64,000 bases of DNA from the NCBI RefSeq assembly GCF_029853695.1, contig NZ_CP122537.1, forward strand, positions 1,302,001 through 1,366,000, given 5' to 3'. The position numbers were made by a program, and so were the translations under genes. This document shows, piece by piece, positions 46,103-54,340 of this stretch (within the stretch, counting starts at the first letter, position 1; every line of letters starts with the position of its first letter). This stretch comes from Jannaschia sp. GRR-S6-38 (GTDB lineage: Bacteria; Pseudomonadota; Alphaproteobacteria; Rhodobacterales; Rhodobacteraceae). The notes beneath the pieces were generated by a model that was given only the letters and a program-made list of their open reading frames with translations, did no database searches and had not been told where the DNA came from.

Positions 46103-46264
46103 ATGCTCGGCTGGATCCTCGCCCTTCTCGCCATCGCCGCCATCGCGGCCCTGTTCGGTCTGAACAAGATCTCGGGCATCGCGCTCACCGGGGCCAAGAT
46201 CCTGATCGTGGTGGCGCTGGTCCTCCTGATCCTGATCGCGCTGGGCATCGTCGCCATCGCCTGA
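46103..46264 (+). CDS. DUF1328-type small membrane protein
   Basis: 53 residues, two hydrophobic helices with the DUF1328/YtjA pattern: MLGWILALLAIAAIAALFGL, Gly-rich turn (NKISGIALTGAKI), then a second helix. The start at 46103 is chosen because CGGAG precedes it and the family begins MLGW. Function unknown; homologues are general-stress induced in some bacteria. It sits inside the rimM-trmD interval. Confidence 0.75.
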   Translation: MLGWILALLAIAAIAALFGLNKISGIALTGAKILIVVALVLLILIALGIVAIA

Positions 46265-46302
46265 CGCTTTCCGGCGGCCCGTCCAGCGGCTATGGCCGGG
46301 CC

Positions 46303-47079
46303 ATGACCGACACACCCAGATCGCAGGGCATCAAGTCCATCCGTCTCTCCGCGCAGCCGCGCGACCTGATGGCCGAGACCGCGCGTCCCGGCGCCTGGGC
46401 CGCGCGGGTCGTGACGCTGTTCCCCGAGGCCTTCCCGGGCGTCCTGGGCCACAGCCTGACGGGCACGGCGCTGAAGGACGGGCTCTGGTCGCTGGACGTG
46501 ACGGACCTGCGCGCCTTCGGCGAGGGCCGGCACCGCAAGGTCGACGACACGCCCGCCGGCGGCGGCGCGGGGCTGGTCCTGCGCCCCGACGTGGTCGCCG
46601 CCGCGCTGGAGGCCGCGCCCGCCCCCGGGCCCATGATCTATCTCAGCCCGCGCGGGCGGCCCTTCGACCAGGCCATGGCCCGCGACCTGGCCTCGGGCCC
46701 CGGCGTCACGCTGCTTTGCGGCCGGTTCGAGGGCGTCGACCAGCGGGTGCTCGACCATTTCGAGATGGCCGAGGTGAGCCTCGGGGATTTCGTCCTGACC
46801 GGCGGCGAGATCGCGGCGCAGGCCGTCCTCGACGCGACCGTCCGCCTGCTGCCCGGCGTGCTCGGCAACCAGGCCTCGACCGAGGAGGAGAGCTTCTCGG
46901 ACGGGCTGCTGGAGCATCCGCAATATACCCGCCCCGCCGAATGGCGCGGGCGCGCGATTCCCGAGGTACTGACCAGCGGCGATCACGGTCGCGTGGCGCG
47001 CTGGCGGCGCGAGCAGGCCGAGGCGCTGACCCGGACCCGGCGCCCGGATCTCTGGGCCCGGCGGGCGCGGGACGAGTGA
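46303..47079 (+). CDS. trmD: tRNA (guanine-37 N1)-methyltransferase
   Basis: 258-residue SPOUT methyltransferase that modifies G37 next to the anticodon with S-adenosylmethionine, preventing frameshifts. The knot motifs are LLCGRFEGVDQRVLDHFEM and EVSLGDFVLTGGEIAAQAVL, and ARVVTLFPEAFPGVLGHSL opens the domain. A ~30-residue N-terminal extension precedes it, so translation might start at a later codon, but no better start with a ribosome site is seen. Confidence 0.96.
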   Translation: MTDTPRSQGIKSIRLSAQPRDLMAETARPGAWAARVVTLFPEAFPGVLGHSLTGTALKDGLWSLDVTDLRAFGEGRHRKVDDTPAGGGAGLVLRPDVVAAALEAAPAPGPMIYLSPRGRPFDQAMARDLASGPGVTLLCGRFEGVDQRVLDHFEMAEVSLGDFVLTGGEIAAQAVLDATVRLLPGVLGNQASTEEESFSDGLLEHPQYTRPAEWRGRAIPEVLTSGDHGRVARWRREQAEALTRTRRPDLWARRARDE

Positions 47080-47124
47080 TCCCCGGCCGCCCACCCCGGG
47101 ACGGGATCCCCGCGCGCGCGCCCC

Positions 47125-47153
47125 TTGCCACGCTGACCGCCGGGGTGTAGAGC
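47125..47153 (+). promoter_or_regulatory. Candidate rplS-rpmE promoter
   Basis: TTGCCA (47125-47130), a 17-base gap and TAGAGC (47148-47153) lie in the 219-base gap between trmD and rplS, leaving a ~140-base leader. The leader holds GTCCGG/CCGGAC (47235-47252) and GGGG-GCAAA-CCCC (47265-47277) stems. A second promoter for L19/L31 is plausible, but read by eye. Confidence 0.4.
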
Positions 47154-47298
47154 GCGCGCACCGATACGCCCCGGTCCGCCGGGACGTTCCTCGCGTTCGG
47201 GACAGCCACGCTGCCCGTAGAACAAAGAACAGCCGTCCGGAGCCAACCGGACAGGACATCATCCGGGGGCAAACCCCGTCGTAACATAGGAGGGTCCG

Positions 47299-47682
47299 AT
47301 GGACCTGATCGCACAGCTCGAGGCGGAGCACGTCTCCGAACTCGGCAAGACCATTCCCGACTTCAAGGCCGGCGACACCATCCGCGTCGGCTACAAGGTG
47401 ACCGAGGGCACCCGCACCCGCGTGCAGAACTACGAAGGCGTCTGCATCAGCCGCAAGAACGGCGCCGGCGTGGCCGGGTCCTTCACGGTCCGCAAGATCT
47501 CTTTCGGCGAGGGCGTCGAGCGCGTCTTCCCGCTGCATTCCACCAATATCGAGCAGATCGAGGTGGTCCGTCGCGGCCGCGTCCGCCGCTCGAAGCTGTA
47601 TTACCTGCGGTCGCGTCGCGGCAAATCGGCCCGTATCGCCGAGCAGACCAACTACCGCGAACTCACGAAGGGAGAGGCGTGA
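47299..47682 (+). CDS. rplS: Ribosomal protein bL19
   Basis: 127 residues, standard length. [60 protein letters not shown] and the [15 protein letters not shown] segment are all classic L19. It bridges the subunit interface of the 50S. AGGAGGG precedes the ATG. The stop is joined to rpmE. Confidence 0.98.
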   Translation: MDLIAQLEAEHVSELGKTIPDFKAGDTIRVGYKVTEGTRTRVQNYEGVCISRKNGAGVAGSFTVRKISFGEGVERVFPLHSTNIEQIEVVRRGRVRRSKLYYLRSRRGKSARIAEQTNYRELTKGEA

Positions 47683-47903
47683 TGAAAAAGGACCTTCATC
47701 CCGACTACCACATGATCGACGTCAAGCTGGTCGACGGCACCGTCGTGCAGATGCGCTCGACCTGGGGCGCGGAGGGCGACCAGCTGTCGCTCGACATCGA
47801 CCCCTCGGTGCACCCGGCCTGGACCGGCGGCTCCTCGCGGCTGATGGACACCGGCGGCCGCGTGTCGAAGTTCAAGAACAAGTACGCGGGCCTCGGCTTC
47901 TGA
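47682..47903 (+). CDS. rpmE: Ribosomal protein bL31 (cysteine-less form)
   Basis: 73 residues from ATG 47682, which overlaps the rplS stop (TGATG). [20 protein letters not shown] and the C-terminal [20 protein letters not shown] are L31. The zinc-ribbon cysteines of the type found in E. coli RpmE are absent (no Cys at all), so this is the C-minus form that does not need zinc. Followed after 31 bases by an intrinsic terminator. Confidence 0.95.
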   Translation: MKKDLHPDYHMIDVKLVDGTVVQMRSTWGAEGDQLSLDIDPSVHPAWTGGSSRLMDTGGRVSKFKNKYAGLGF

Positions 47904-47934
47904 AGCCCACGCCCCGCGCCGACCGACGATCCAG

Positions 47935-47960
47935 ACGCCGCCCCCCGGGGCGGCGTTTTT
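47935..47960 (+). terminator. Intrinsic terminator of the ffh-to-rpmE operon
   Basis: ACGCCGCCCC paired with GGGGCGGCGT around a tiny CC loop, followed directly by TTTT. The 10-bp GC stem plus T run starts 31 bases after the rpmE stop. The strongest terminator seen in the window. Confidence 0.9.
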
Positions 47961-48003
47961 CGTCACAGGTCCGGGCGAAAGTGACATCCTGCGAATCAGG
48001 CGC

Positions 48004-48032
48004 TTAACACTGTCGCGGACGATTCCTATAGT
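48004..48032 (+). promoter_or_regulatory. mipZ promoter
   Basis: TTAACA (48004-48009), 17 bases, TATAGT (48027-48032): 5/6 matches to both sigma-70 boxes with ideal spacing, 33 bases before the mipZ start and after the rpmE terminator. Confidence 0.75.
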
Positions 48033-48064
48033 TCGCGCGGGGAACACGGGTCGGGTCGCGGAAA

Positions 48065-48874
48065 ATGGCGCATATCATCGTCTTCGGAAACGAGAAGGGC
48101 GGCTCGGGCAAGTCCACGACCTGCATGCACACGGCGACCGCGCTGGCGCGGTCCGGGGCGCGGGTGGGCACGCTCGACCTCGACCTGCGGCAGCGGACCT
48201 TCACCCGCTATCTCGAGAACCGCGCCGAATACGGCAAGCGGCACGGGGTCGAGCTGCCCATGCCCCTGGTTTCGGGCCTGCCCAAGGTCGACCGCTCCGA
48301 GCTGCGCGAGGGCGAGAACCCCTTCGACAAGTCGCTGAGCCTCGCCGTGGCAGAGCTTGAGAAGAGCTGCGACTTCATCGTGATCGACTGCCCCGGCTCG
48401 CACACCCGCCTGAGCCAGGTCGCGCACAGCCTGGCCGACACCCTGGTCACGCCGCTCAACGACAGTTTCGTGGATTTCGACCTGCTGGCGAAGATCGACC
48501 CGGATACCGGCAAGATCCTCGGGCCATCGGTCTATTCCGAGATGGTCTGGCACGCCCGCCAGCTGCGCGCGAAGGCCGGGCTCGAGCCGATCGACTGGAT
48601 CGTGCTGCGCAACCGGCTTGGCGCGCAGGAGATGCACAACAAGCGCAAGATGGGCCAGGCGCTCGAGGATCTGTCGAAGCGCATCGGCTTCCGCGTCGCG
48701 CCGGGCTTCACCGAGCGCGTCATCTTCCGCGAGCTGTTTCCCCGCGGCATGACGCTGCTCGACCTCAAGGATATCGGGATCGCGAACCTGAACCTGTCGA
48801 ACGTCGCCGCCCGGCAGGAGCTGCGCGACCTGATCCGCGCGCTGAACCTGCCCACGGTCGAACCCGCCTTCTGA
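48065..48874 (+). CDS. mipZ: Division-plane positioning ATPase MipZ
   Basis: 269-residue ParA-like ATPase. HIIVFGNEKGGSGKSTTCMH (residues 3-22) carries the deviant Walker A with its signature Lys; DLDLRQRTFTRYLENR and FIVIDCPGSHTRLSQVAHSL follow; VNLND-like TPLNDSFVDFDLLA and WIVLRNRLGAQEMHNKRKM are MipZ-type features distinguishing it from ParA. In alphaproteobacteria MipZ forms bipolar gradients with ParB and blocks FtsZ polymerisation away from mid-cell. Single gene with its own promoter. Confidence 0.92.
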   Translation: MAHIIVFGNEKGGSGKSTTCMHTATALARSGARVGTLDLDLRQRTFTRYLENRAEYGKRHGVELPMPLVSGLPKVDRSELREGENPFDKSLSLAVAELEKSCDFIVIDCPGSHTRLSQVAHSLADTLVTPLNDSFVDFDLLAKIDPDTGKILGPSVYSEMVWHARQLRAKAGLEPIDWIVLRNRLGAQEMHNKRKMGQALEDLSKRIGFRVAPGFTERVIFRELFPRGMTLLDLKDIGIANLNLSNVAARQELRDLIRALNLPTVEPAF

Positions 48875-48907
48875 GCCGGACGCGCGCCGCCGCCGACGAA
48901 CGCAGGC

Positions 48908-49927
48908 TCAATCGTAGCGCAGCCCGCGCGCCTTGCCGCGGAACACCCAGTAGGCCAGCGCCGTGTAGCCCAGGATCGAGGGCACCACGAAACAGGCACC
49001 GACCAGGATGATCAGCAGGCTTTCGGGCGCCGAGGCCGCCTCGAAGATCGTCAGCCGCTCGGGCACCACATAGGGGAAGAAGCTGTAGGCGAGGCCCGCG
49101 AAGGCCAGCGTGAACAGCCCCAGCGCCGCGGTGAAGGGCGCCCAGGCCCAGCGGTCGCCCTCGGCCGGCAGATGCGCGAAGCTGCGCCACAGAAGCGCCA
49201 GCAGCGCCAGCGAGACCACCGGCAGCGGCAGGAGCCACAGCACGTCGGGAAAGGCGAACCACTTCTCCCAGATGCGCGGGCTGACCAGCGGCGAGGCGAG
49301 CGAGATCGCCGCGATGCCGACAGCCAAGCCCCAGATGCATTCCTTGGCCCAGCGCACCGCGCGGCGTTGCAGCGCGCCCTCACCCTTCAGGATCAGCCAG
49401 GTCGCGCCGATGAAGGCATAGCCCATCGTCAGCGCCAGCGCGCAGAGCACCGCGAAGAGGAAGGTGCCCAGCGTGAATTCCAGCCCCATGACATAAAGGC
49501 CCAGCATGAAGCCCTGGCTGAGCGCGGTCATCAGGCTGCCCGCGAAGAACAGCCGGTTCCACAGCGCCTTGTATTTGGCCCGCGCCTTCACCCGGAACTC
49601 GAAGGACACGCCCCGCAGGATCAGCCCGATCAGCATCACGAAGACCGGCAGATAGAGCGTCGTCAGGATCAGCCCGTGCGCCGCCGGGAAGGCCACCAGC
49701 AGCAGGCCCACCGCGAGCACAAGCCAGGTCTCGTTCGCGTCCCAAAAGGGCCCGATCGAGGCGACCATCATGTCCCGCTCGCCGTCATCGCCCGCCAGCG
49801 GGGTCAGGATGCCGACGCCCAGGTCGTAGCCATCGAGGATGACATAGAGCAGGATCGACGCGCCCATCAGGCCGGCGAAGACGAAGGGCAGCCAGGTCTC
49901 GGGCTGGTATCCGAACAATTCGATCAT
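48908..49927 (-). CDS. cydB: bd-type quinol oxidase subunit II (cyanide-insensitive type)
   Basis: 339-residue membrane protein with about eight helices. LPFVFAGLMGASILLYVILD and GYDLGVGILTPLAGDDGERD open it, and FWDANETWLVLAVGLLLVAF is the subunit II hallmark. It supports the quinol oxidase heme subunit CydA. The start at 49927 is 4 bases after the cydA stop. No cydX-sized gene follows. Its length (shorter than E. coli CydB, 379 aa) agrees with the CioB branch. Confidence 0.92.
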   Translation of the reverse strand: MIELFGYQPETWLPFVFAGLMGASILLYVILDGYDLGVGILTPLAGDDGERDMMVASIGPFWDANETWLVLAVGLLLVAFPAAHGLILTTLYLPVFVMLIGLILRGVSFEFRVKARAKYKALWNRLFFAGSLMTALSQGFMLGLYVMGLEFTLGTFLFAVLCALALTMGYAFIGATWLILKGEGALQRRAVRWAKECIWGLAVGIAAISLASPLVSPRIWEKWFAFPDVLWLLPLPVVSLALLALLWRSFAHLPAEGDRWAWAPFTAALGLFTLAFAGLAYSFFPYVVPERLTIFEAASAPESLLIILVGACFVVPSILGYTALAYWVFRGKARGLRYD

Positions 49928-49931
49928 GGGA

Positions 49932-51368
49932 TCACTCCGCAGGGAGGATGGCGGCGCCGCGATCCTCGCGCGTGATGGCATCCACCATCGCGCCCGAGGA
50001 GGACGGGGTCAGCTCGGTCAGCGGCTCGCCGTGGCGAGCCTTGACCGCGAGGTAGAGCACGACGCCGATATAGGCGAAGAGCAGCGCGGCGTAGATCGCG
50101 AGGTAGCCCAGCAGGGTCGACAGGACCATCGGCGCGGGCACGTCGGCCACGGCCATCTCGGTCGTCATGACCCCGTGCACCAGCCACGGCTGGCGGCCGA
50201 TCTCGGTCGTGTACCAGCCCGCCAGCGTCGCGACCCAGCCCGAGCCCGCCATCGGCACCAGCGCCCAGAGCAGCGGCTTGGGCAGGCGGCGGATGGCGAA
50301 GCGGCGGCCATCCTCGGCCCGGCGCCACAGGAAGGCGAGCGAGGCCCAGCTCAGCAGCAGCATCGCCATGCCGGTGCCGACCATCACGCGGAAGGACCAG
50401 AACACCTTGTCCACCGGCGGGTGCAGCACAGTCCCGTCCTCGGCCACGAAGTCGTTGAGGCCGGGCACCACGCCGTCGGGCGAGTGCGTGAGGATGATCG
50501 AGGCCAGGTTCGGGATCGCGATCTCCACGTCGTTCGAGCGCGTCTCCTCGTTGGGCAGGGCGAACAGCACCAGCGGCGTGTTCGGACCGGTCTCCCAGTT
50601 GCCCTCCATCGCGGCGACCTTGGCCGGCTGGTATTCCAGCGTGTTGAGGCCGTGCATGTCGCCCGCGAAGATCTGGATCGGGATCAGGATGGCGGCGAAG
50701 GTCAGGCCCGAGCGGATCTGGCTGCGCACCGTCTCCTTGCGGTCGCCCAGGATGTAGCGGAAGGCCGCGATGCCCGCGATCAGGAAGGCCACCGTCAGAC
50801 CGCTCGCCAGCAGCATATGCGCCAGCCGGTAGGGCATGGACGGGTTGAAGATGATCGCCCACCAGTCGGTGGCGTGCGCGACGCCGTCGATCATCTCGAA
50901 GCCCTGGGGCGTGTGCATCCAGGAGTTCAGGACGATGATCCAGAAGGTCGACATCGTGGTGCCGAAGGCCACCAGGAACGTCGCCAGCGTGTGCAGCCAG
51001 CCGGGCACGCGGCTGAAGCCGAACAGCATGATGCCGATGAACACGGCCTCCAGGAAGAAGGCGGTCATCACCTCATAGGCCAGAAGTGGCCCGGCGATGT
51101 TGCCCACCGTCTCCATGAAGCCCGGCCAGTTGGTGCCGAACTGGAAGGACATGGTGATGCCCGAGACGACGCCCATGGCGAAGCTCAGCGCGAAGATCTT
51201 CACCCAGAAGCGATAGGCCTCCATCCATTTCAGGTCGCCGGTCCAGTTGAACCGCAGCTTGAAGAACAGAAGGAACCAGCCCAGCGCGATGGTGATCGTC
51301 GGGAACAGGATGTGGAACGAGATATTGGCCGCGAACTGGATGCGGCTGAGGATCAGGGTGTCCATCAT
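49932..51368 (-). CDS. cydA: bd-type quinol oxidase subunit I (cyanide-insensitive type)
   Basis: 478 residues. The b595/d heme ligand His19 lies in QFAANISFHILFPTITIAL; FQFGTNWPGFMETVGNIAGP, AFFLEAVFIGIMLFGFSRVP and GRQPWLVHGVMTTEMAVADV follow. The periplasmic Q-loop is short and the GRQPW segment is of the Cio type, suggesting an oxidase resistant to cyanide and NO. It reduces O2 to water from the quinol pool without proton pumping, useful at low O2. The start overlaps the end of the GbsR-like regulator (ATGA), so regulator, cydA and cydB form one operon. Confidence 0.93.
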   Translation of the reverse strand: MMDTLILSRIQFAANISFHILFPTITIALGWFLLFFKLRFNWTGDLKWMEAYRFWVKIFALSFAMGVVSGITMSFQFGTNWPGFMETVGNIAGPLLAYEVMTAFFLEAVFIGIMLFGFSRVPGWLHTLATFLVAFGTTMSTFWIIVLNSWMHTPQGFEMIDGVAHATDWWAIIFNPSMPYRLAHMLLASGLTVAFLIAGIAAFRYILGDRKETVRSQIRSGLTFAAILIPIQIFAGDMHGLNTLEYQPAKVAAMEGNWETGPNTPLVLFALPNEETRSNDVEIAIPNLASIILTHSPDGVVPGLNDFVAEDGTVLHPPVDKVFWSFRVMVGTGMAMLLLSWASLAFLWRRAEDGRRFAIRRLPKPLLWALVPMAGSGWVATLAGWYTTEIGRQPWLVHGVMTTEMAVADVPAPMVLSTLLGYLAIYAALLFAYIGVVLYLAVKARHGEPLTELTPSSSGAMVDAITREDRGAAILPAE

Positions 51369-51916
51369 TGGTCGGTCTTCCCCCAGAACTTGAGCTTGGG
51401 CGCCCGGTCGAGCATCGCGCCGAGTTTGCGCCCCATGGTCATCAACTGGACGAGGCGCTCGGTCTCGAGCCGCTGCATCTCGTCGTGGAACTTGGTCATC
51501 ATCTCGATCAGCTCGCGCAGCTCGGCCACGCGGGCCTCGGCATAGGCGTCACCCTCGGGGCCGCGCATCTCGAGCTCGCGCAGCTTGGTCAGCGTCGGAT
51601 CGATCTCGCGCTTGCGGCGCTCGGCCACCAGGGTGCGCACGATCTCCCACAGGTCGTCGGGCGTGGTGAAATAGTCGCGGCGGTCGCCCTGGCGGTGGCG
51701 CAGGCGGACGAGGTTCCAGGCCTGCAATTCCTTGAGCCCCATCGAGGTGTTGGACCGGCTGATGCCCAGCGCCGAGGTGATGTCGTCGGCATTGAGCGGG
51801 GCCTCCGACAGGAAGAGCAGCGCATAGATCTGCCCGACGGTCCGGTTGATGCCCCAGCGGCTGCCCATCTCGCCGAAATGAAGCACGAAATCTTGTTGTA
51901 GCGGGGTCAGTGTCAC
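51365..51916 (-). CDS. GbsR/MarR-type transcriptional regulator of the oxidase operon
   Basis: 183 residues. HFGEMGSRWGINRTVGQIYA, ADDITSALGISRSNTSMGLK (recognition helix) and LVRLRHRQGDRRDYFTTPDD (wing) are the winged helix of GbsR-type MarR proteins. The C-terminal half is a long dimerisation helix. A GTG at 51916, preceded by CAGGA, is preferred; further upstream in-frame codons translate the palindrome and promoter. It heads the cydAB operon, with its stop inside the cydA start, and faces a 22-bp palindrome just upstream, so autoregulated control of oxidase expression is likely. Confidence 0.8.
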   Translation of the reverse strand: MTLTPLQQDFVLHFGEMGSRWGINRTVGQIYALLFLSEAPLNADDITSALGISRSNTSMGLKELQAWNLVRLRHRQGDRRDYFTTPDDLWEIVRTLVAERRKREIDPTLTKLRELEMRGPEGDAYAEARVAELRELIEMMTKFHDEMQRLETERLVQLMTMGRKLGAMLDRAPKLKFWGKTDQ

Positions 51917-51928
51917 TGTCGTTTTCCT

Positions 51929-51950
51929 GATTTCAGGAATTTCTGAAATC
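51929..51950. promoter_or_regulatory. Perfect 22-bp palindrome (operator) upstream of the GbsR-cydAB operon
   Basis: GATTTCAG-GAATTT-CTGAAATC: 8-bp arms pair perfectly around a 6-base AT-rich centre, 13 bases upstream of the regulator's GTG start. The size and symmetry fit a MarR/GbsR dimer. The neighbourhood (CATATACGCAGTATTTTGG) is AT-rich and probably holds the promoter. Direct reading; binding is inferred. Confidence 0.75.
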
Positions 51951-52030
51951 CATATACGCAGTATTTTGGTCAGGTATAGAGGGTGCGACAGCGTGTCCAC
52001 GCGGATCCCGGAACCCGCGGTTTTCGCCGC

Positions 52031-52804
52031 TCAGCCGCGCTTCTGTTCCAGCCGTTTTTCCAGCCGCCGCAGGCCCAGCGACAGCAGGATCGTCATCGTC
52101 AGATAGAGCAGCGCCACGATGTTGTAGGTCTCGAAATAGCGGAAGTTGCCGGCCGCCGTCAGCTTGCCCAGCTGCGCGATGTCGAGCACCCCCACGACCG
52201 ACACCAGCGAGCTGTCCTTGACCATCGCCACGAAGTCGTTGCCCAGCGGCGGCAGGATCGTCCGGATGGCCTGCGGCAGGATGATGAAGCGGAAGCGGTG
52301 CCGGCGCTTCAGGCCCAAGGCCTTGGCCGCCTCGATCTGGCCCGCATCCACCGATTGCAGGCCCGCGCGGAACACCTCGGCGATGAAGGCCGAATAGGCG
52401 ATGACCAGCGCCAGAACCGCGCGCCAGAGCAGCGGGAAATCGCGGGTCCGCGCCTCGGGCAGGCCCAGCCAGTTCCAGAAGGCCACGAGGCCGGGGGCCA
52501 GCACGAAGGCCACGTAGAGCAGCAGCACCAGGATCGGGATGCCGCGAATGATCTCGACATAGAAGCGCGCCGATTGCCGGGCGATCACGCTGCCCGAAAG
52601 CGACATCAGCGCGAGGACCAGGCCCAGCGCGCTCGCCGCCGCGAAGGCGGTCACGGTGACGAGGATCGTGATCCAGACACCGTGGCGCAGGGTCAGCAGG
52701 ACCTGCCGCGCCCCGTCATCGGCCAGCGTCGCGACGAAGGCCGCCCCGATCAGGACGGCCACCGCCAGAAGCCACCAGGGGAATTCCCGCTCGGGCGGCG
52801 TCAT
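52031..52804 (-). CDS. Polar amino-acid ABC transporter permease
   Basis: 257-residue inner-membrane permease of the HisMQ/GlnP class. TLRHGVWITILVTVTAFAAA opens the core and the EAA loop is SVDAGQIEAAKALGLKRRHR; RFIILPQAIRTILPPLGNDF and VKDSSLVSVVGVLDI are typical of Gln/Arg/opine permeases. A binding-protein gene lies 91 bases upstream, but no ATPase and no second permease are in the window, so an ATPase from elsewhere must serve. The gap contains GC-rich palindromes such as CGCCCCGGGGCG (52845-52856). Confidence 0.85.
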   Translation of the reverse strand: MTPPEREFPWWLLAVAVLIGAAFVATLADDGARQVLLTLRHGVWITILVTVTAFAAASALGLVLALMSLSGSVIARQSARFYVEIIRGIPILVLLLYVAFVLAPGLVAFWNWLGLPEARTRDFPLLWRAVLALVIAYSAFIAEVFRAGLQSVDAGQIEAAKALGLKRRHRFRFIILPQAIRTILPPLGNDFVAMVKDSSLVSVVGVLDIAQLGKLTAAGNFRYFETYNIVALLYLTMTILLSLGLRRLEKRLEQKRG

Positions 52805-52895
52805 CCGGACCGGCCGGACGGCGCGCGGCTCATGGCCCGAGCGCCGCCCCGGGGCGCGGCGTCGCGGGACGGGGCGCGTCCGGCGCGGCGCGTGG

Positions 52896-53681
52896 TCACT
52901 GGCCCATCTTGTAGTCGAGGAACCACTTTGTGTTCAGCGCGTCGATCGTGCCGTCCTCCCGCATCGCGCGGATCGCGGCGTTCATCGGCCCGACCAGATC
53001 CGAGCCCTTGGGGAAGATGAAGCCGAAATCCTCGGTCCCCAGCGTCTCGCCGATGATCTTGAGCCCGCCCTCCGAGGCCTCGACATAGCCCGCCCCCGCG
53101 GTGCCGTCGGTCAGCACGAGGTCCACGTCGCCCGCGCGCAGGGCCTGGACGGTGGCGCCGAAGGTCTCGAACAGCTTGATCCGCGGGTTCGCCTCGTCGC
53201 CGTCCAGAACGTCGTAGACGCCCACGTAGAACGGCGTCGTGCCGGGCTGCGCGGCCATCAGCAGGTCCGCGTCGGCGGCGAAGCCTTCCGCATCGGCGAA
53301 GCGATCCTCGTCGCCCCGCACCAGCATGACCATCTCGGAGCGCATGTAGGGATCGGAGAAATCCACCACCTCGGCCCGGTCCTCGCGGATGGTGATGCCG
53401 GTCATGCCCATGTCCATCTGCCCCTCGGACACGGCCGGGATCATCGCGTCCCAGCTGATCTTGGCGTATTCGGGCCTGATGTTGATGCGCTCGGCGATCT
53501 CGGCCATCGCGTCGTATTCCCAGCCGATCGCGTCGCCCGTCGCCGGATCCTTGAATTGCAGCGGCGGATAGGCGTCCTCGGTCGCGATGGTCACGGTCCG
53601 GCCGCCCAGATCGGGCAGATGCGCGTCGGCCAGCGCGGGGACGGCCAGCGTCAGGGCGACAAGAAGGGCAATGGGTTTCAT
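52896..53681 (-). CDS. Polar amino-acid ABC transporter binding protein (SBP_bac_3)
   Basis: 261 residues with a signal peptide ([18 protein letters not shown], residues 3-20). The periplasmic body carries the SBP_bac_3 features [55 protein letters not shown] and [15 protein letters not shown]. The ligand is probably a polar or cationic amino acid; unknown. The start at 53681 follows CAGGAG. First gene of a two-gene set with the permease. Confidence 0.88.
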   Translation of the reverse strand: MKPIALLVALTLAVPALADAHLPDLGGRTVTIATEDAYPPLQFKDPATGDAIGWEYDAMAEIAERINIRPEYAKISWDAMIPAVSEGQMDMGMTGITIREDRAEVVDFSDPYMRSEMVMLVRGDEDRFADAEGFAADADLLMAAQPGTTPFYVGVYDVLDGDEANPRIKLFETFGATVQALRAGDVDLVLTDGTAGAGYVEASEGGLKIIGETLGTEDFGFIFPKGSDLVGPMNAAIRAMREDGTIDALNTKWFLDYKMGQ

Positions 53682-53739
53682 GGCGGGCACTCCTGTTGGA
53701 TCGGCCGCGATGATGCACCCTTGCGGGCGCGGTGCAAGC

Positions 53740-54282
53740 TCAGGCCGCGCCGCCGTCGATCGCGGCCCGGGCCGCGGCCACCGCTTCGTCGAACCGGGCC
53801 TCGAGCACCGGGTCGAGGCCGCGCACCGGCTCGATTACCCGCAGCGCCCAATCCACGTATTCCGCCTTCCGCGCGCGCGGCCAGTCGGGCGGCGTGCGCG
53901 CGAGGGCCGTGAGGTTGGCCGCCTTGTCGGCGAGCTTCAGTCGCTTCGCCCGGTCCGAGGCGTGGCGGACATGCGCCACCTGCGCATCCTTGCGCGCGGG
54001 TTTGGGCAGCGATTTGTCGTCGGTGACCTCCATCACCAGCGCGGCGACCGGCGCACCGAAGCGGGCCGCGATCTCGGCCGCGGTGACGTCGCAATCCTCG
54101 ACCGTGTCGTGCAGCAGCGCCGCGAGGATCAGGGTCTCGTCCTCGGGATGCACCTCGGCCAGGCGCTGGGCCACGTCGAGCACATGGTCGAGATAGGGAA
54201 TGTCTGCGCCGCCCTTCCGGGTCTGGCCGTGATGGGCATTCGCTGCGAAGCGCGCGGCGTCGAGAAGCCGGACGGGATCCAT
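53740..54282 (-). CDS. HD-domain hydrolase of the RelA/SpoT-like (MESH1) type
   Basis: 180 residues. The metal-binding HD signature is complete: [20 protein letters not shown] (first His pair), [18 protein letters not shown] (His-Asp and the ED pair that in SpoT holds ppGpp-hydrolase activity) and [13 protein letters not shown] (Asp ligand). Small single-domain HD proteins like this hydrolyse (p)ppGpp or NADPH in other organisms. No synthetase domain is attached. Start at 54282 after a strong AGGAGG. Possibly expressed with the MoeB-like gene upstream (58-base gap). Confidence 0.85.
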   Translation of the reverse strand: MDPVRLLDAARFAANAHHGQTRKGGADIPYLDHVLDVAQRLAEVHPEDETLILAALLHDTVEDCDVTAAEIAARFGAPVAALVMEVTDDKSLPKPARKDAQVAHVRHASDRAKRLKLADKAANLTALARTPPDWPRARKAEYVDWALRVIEPVRGLDPVLEARFDEAVAAARAAIDGGAA

Positions 54283-54340
54283 GCGGGTCCTCCTGTTAAT
54301 GGAATGGCAGTGGGCCGGGCGTGCCGGCGACCGGCGGTGC

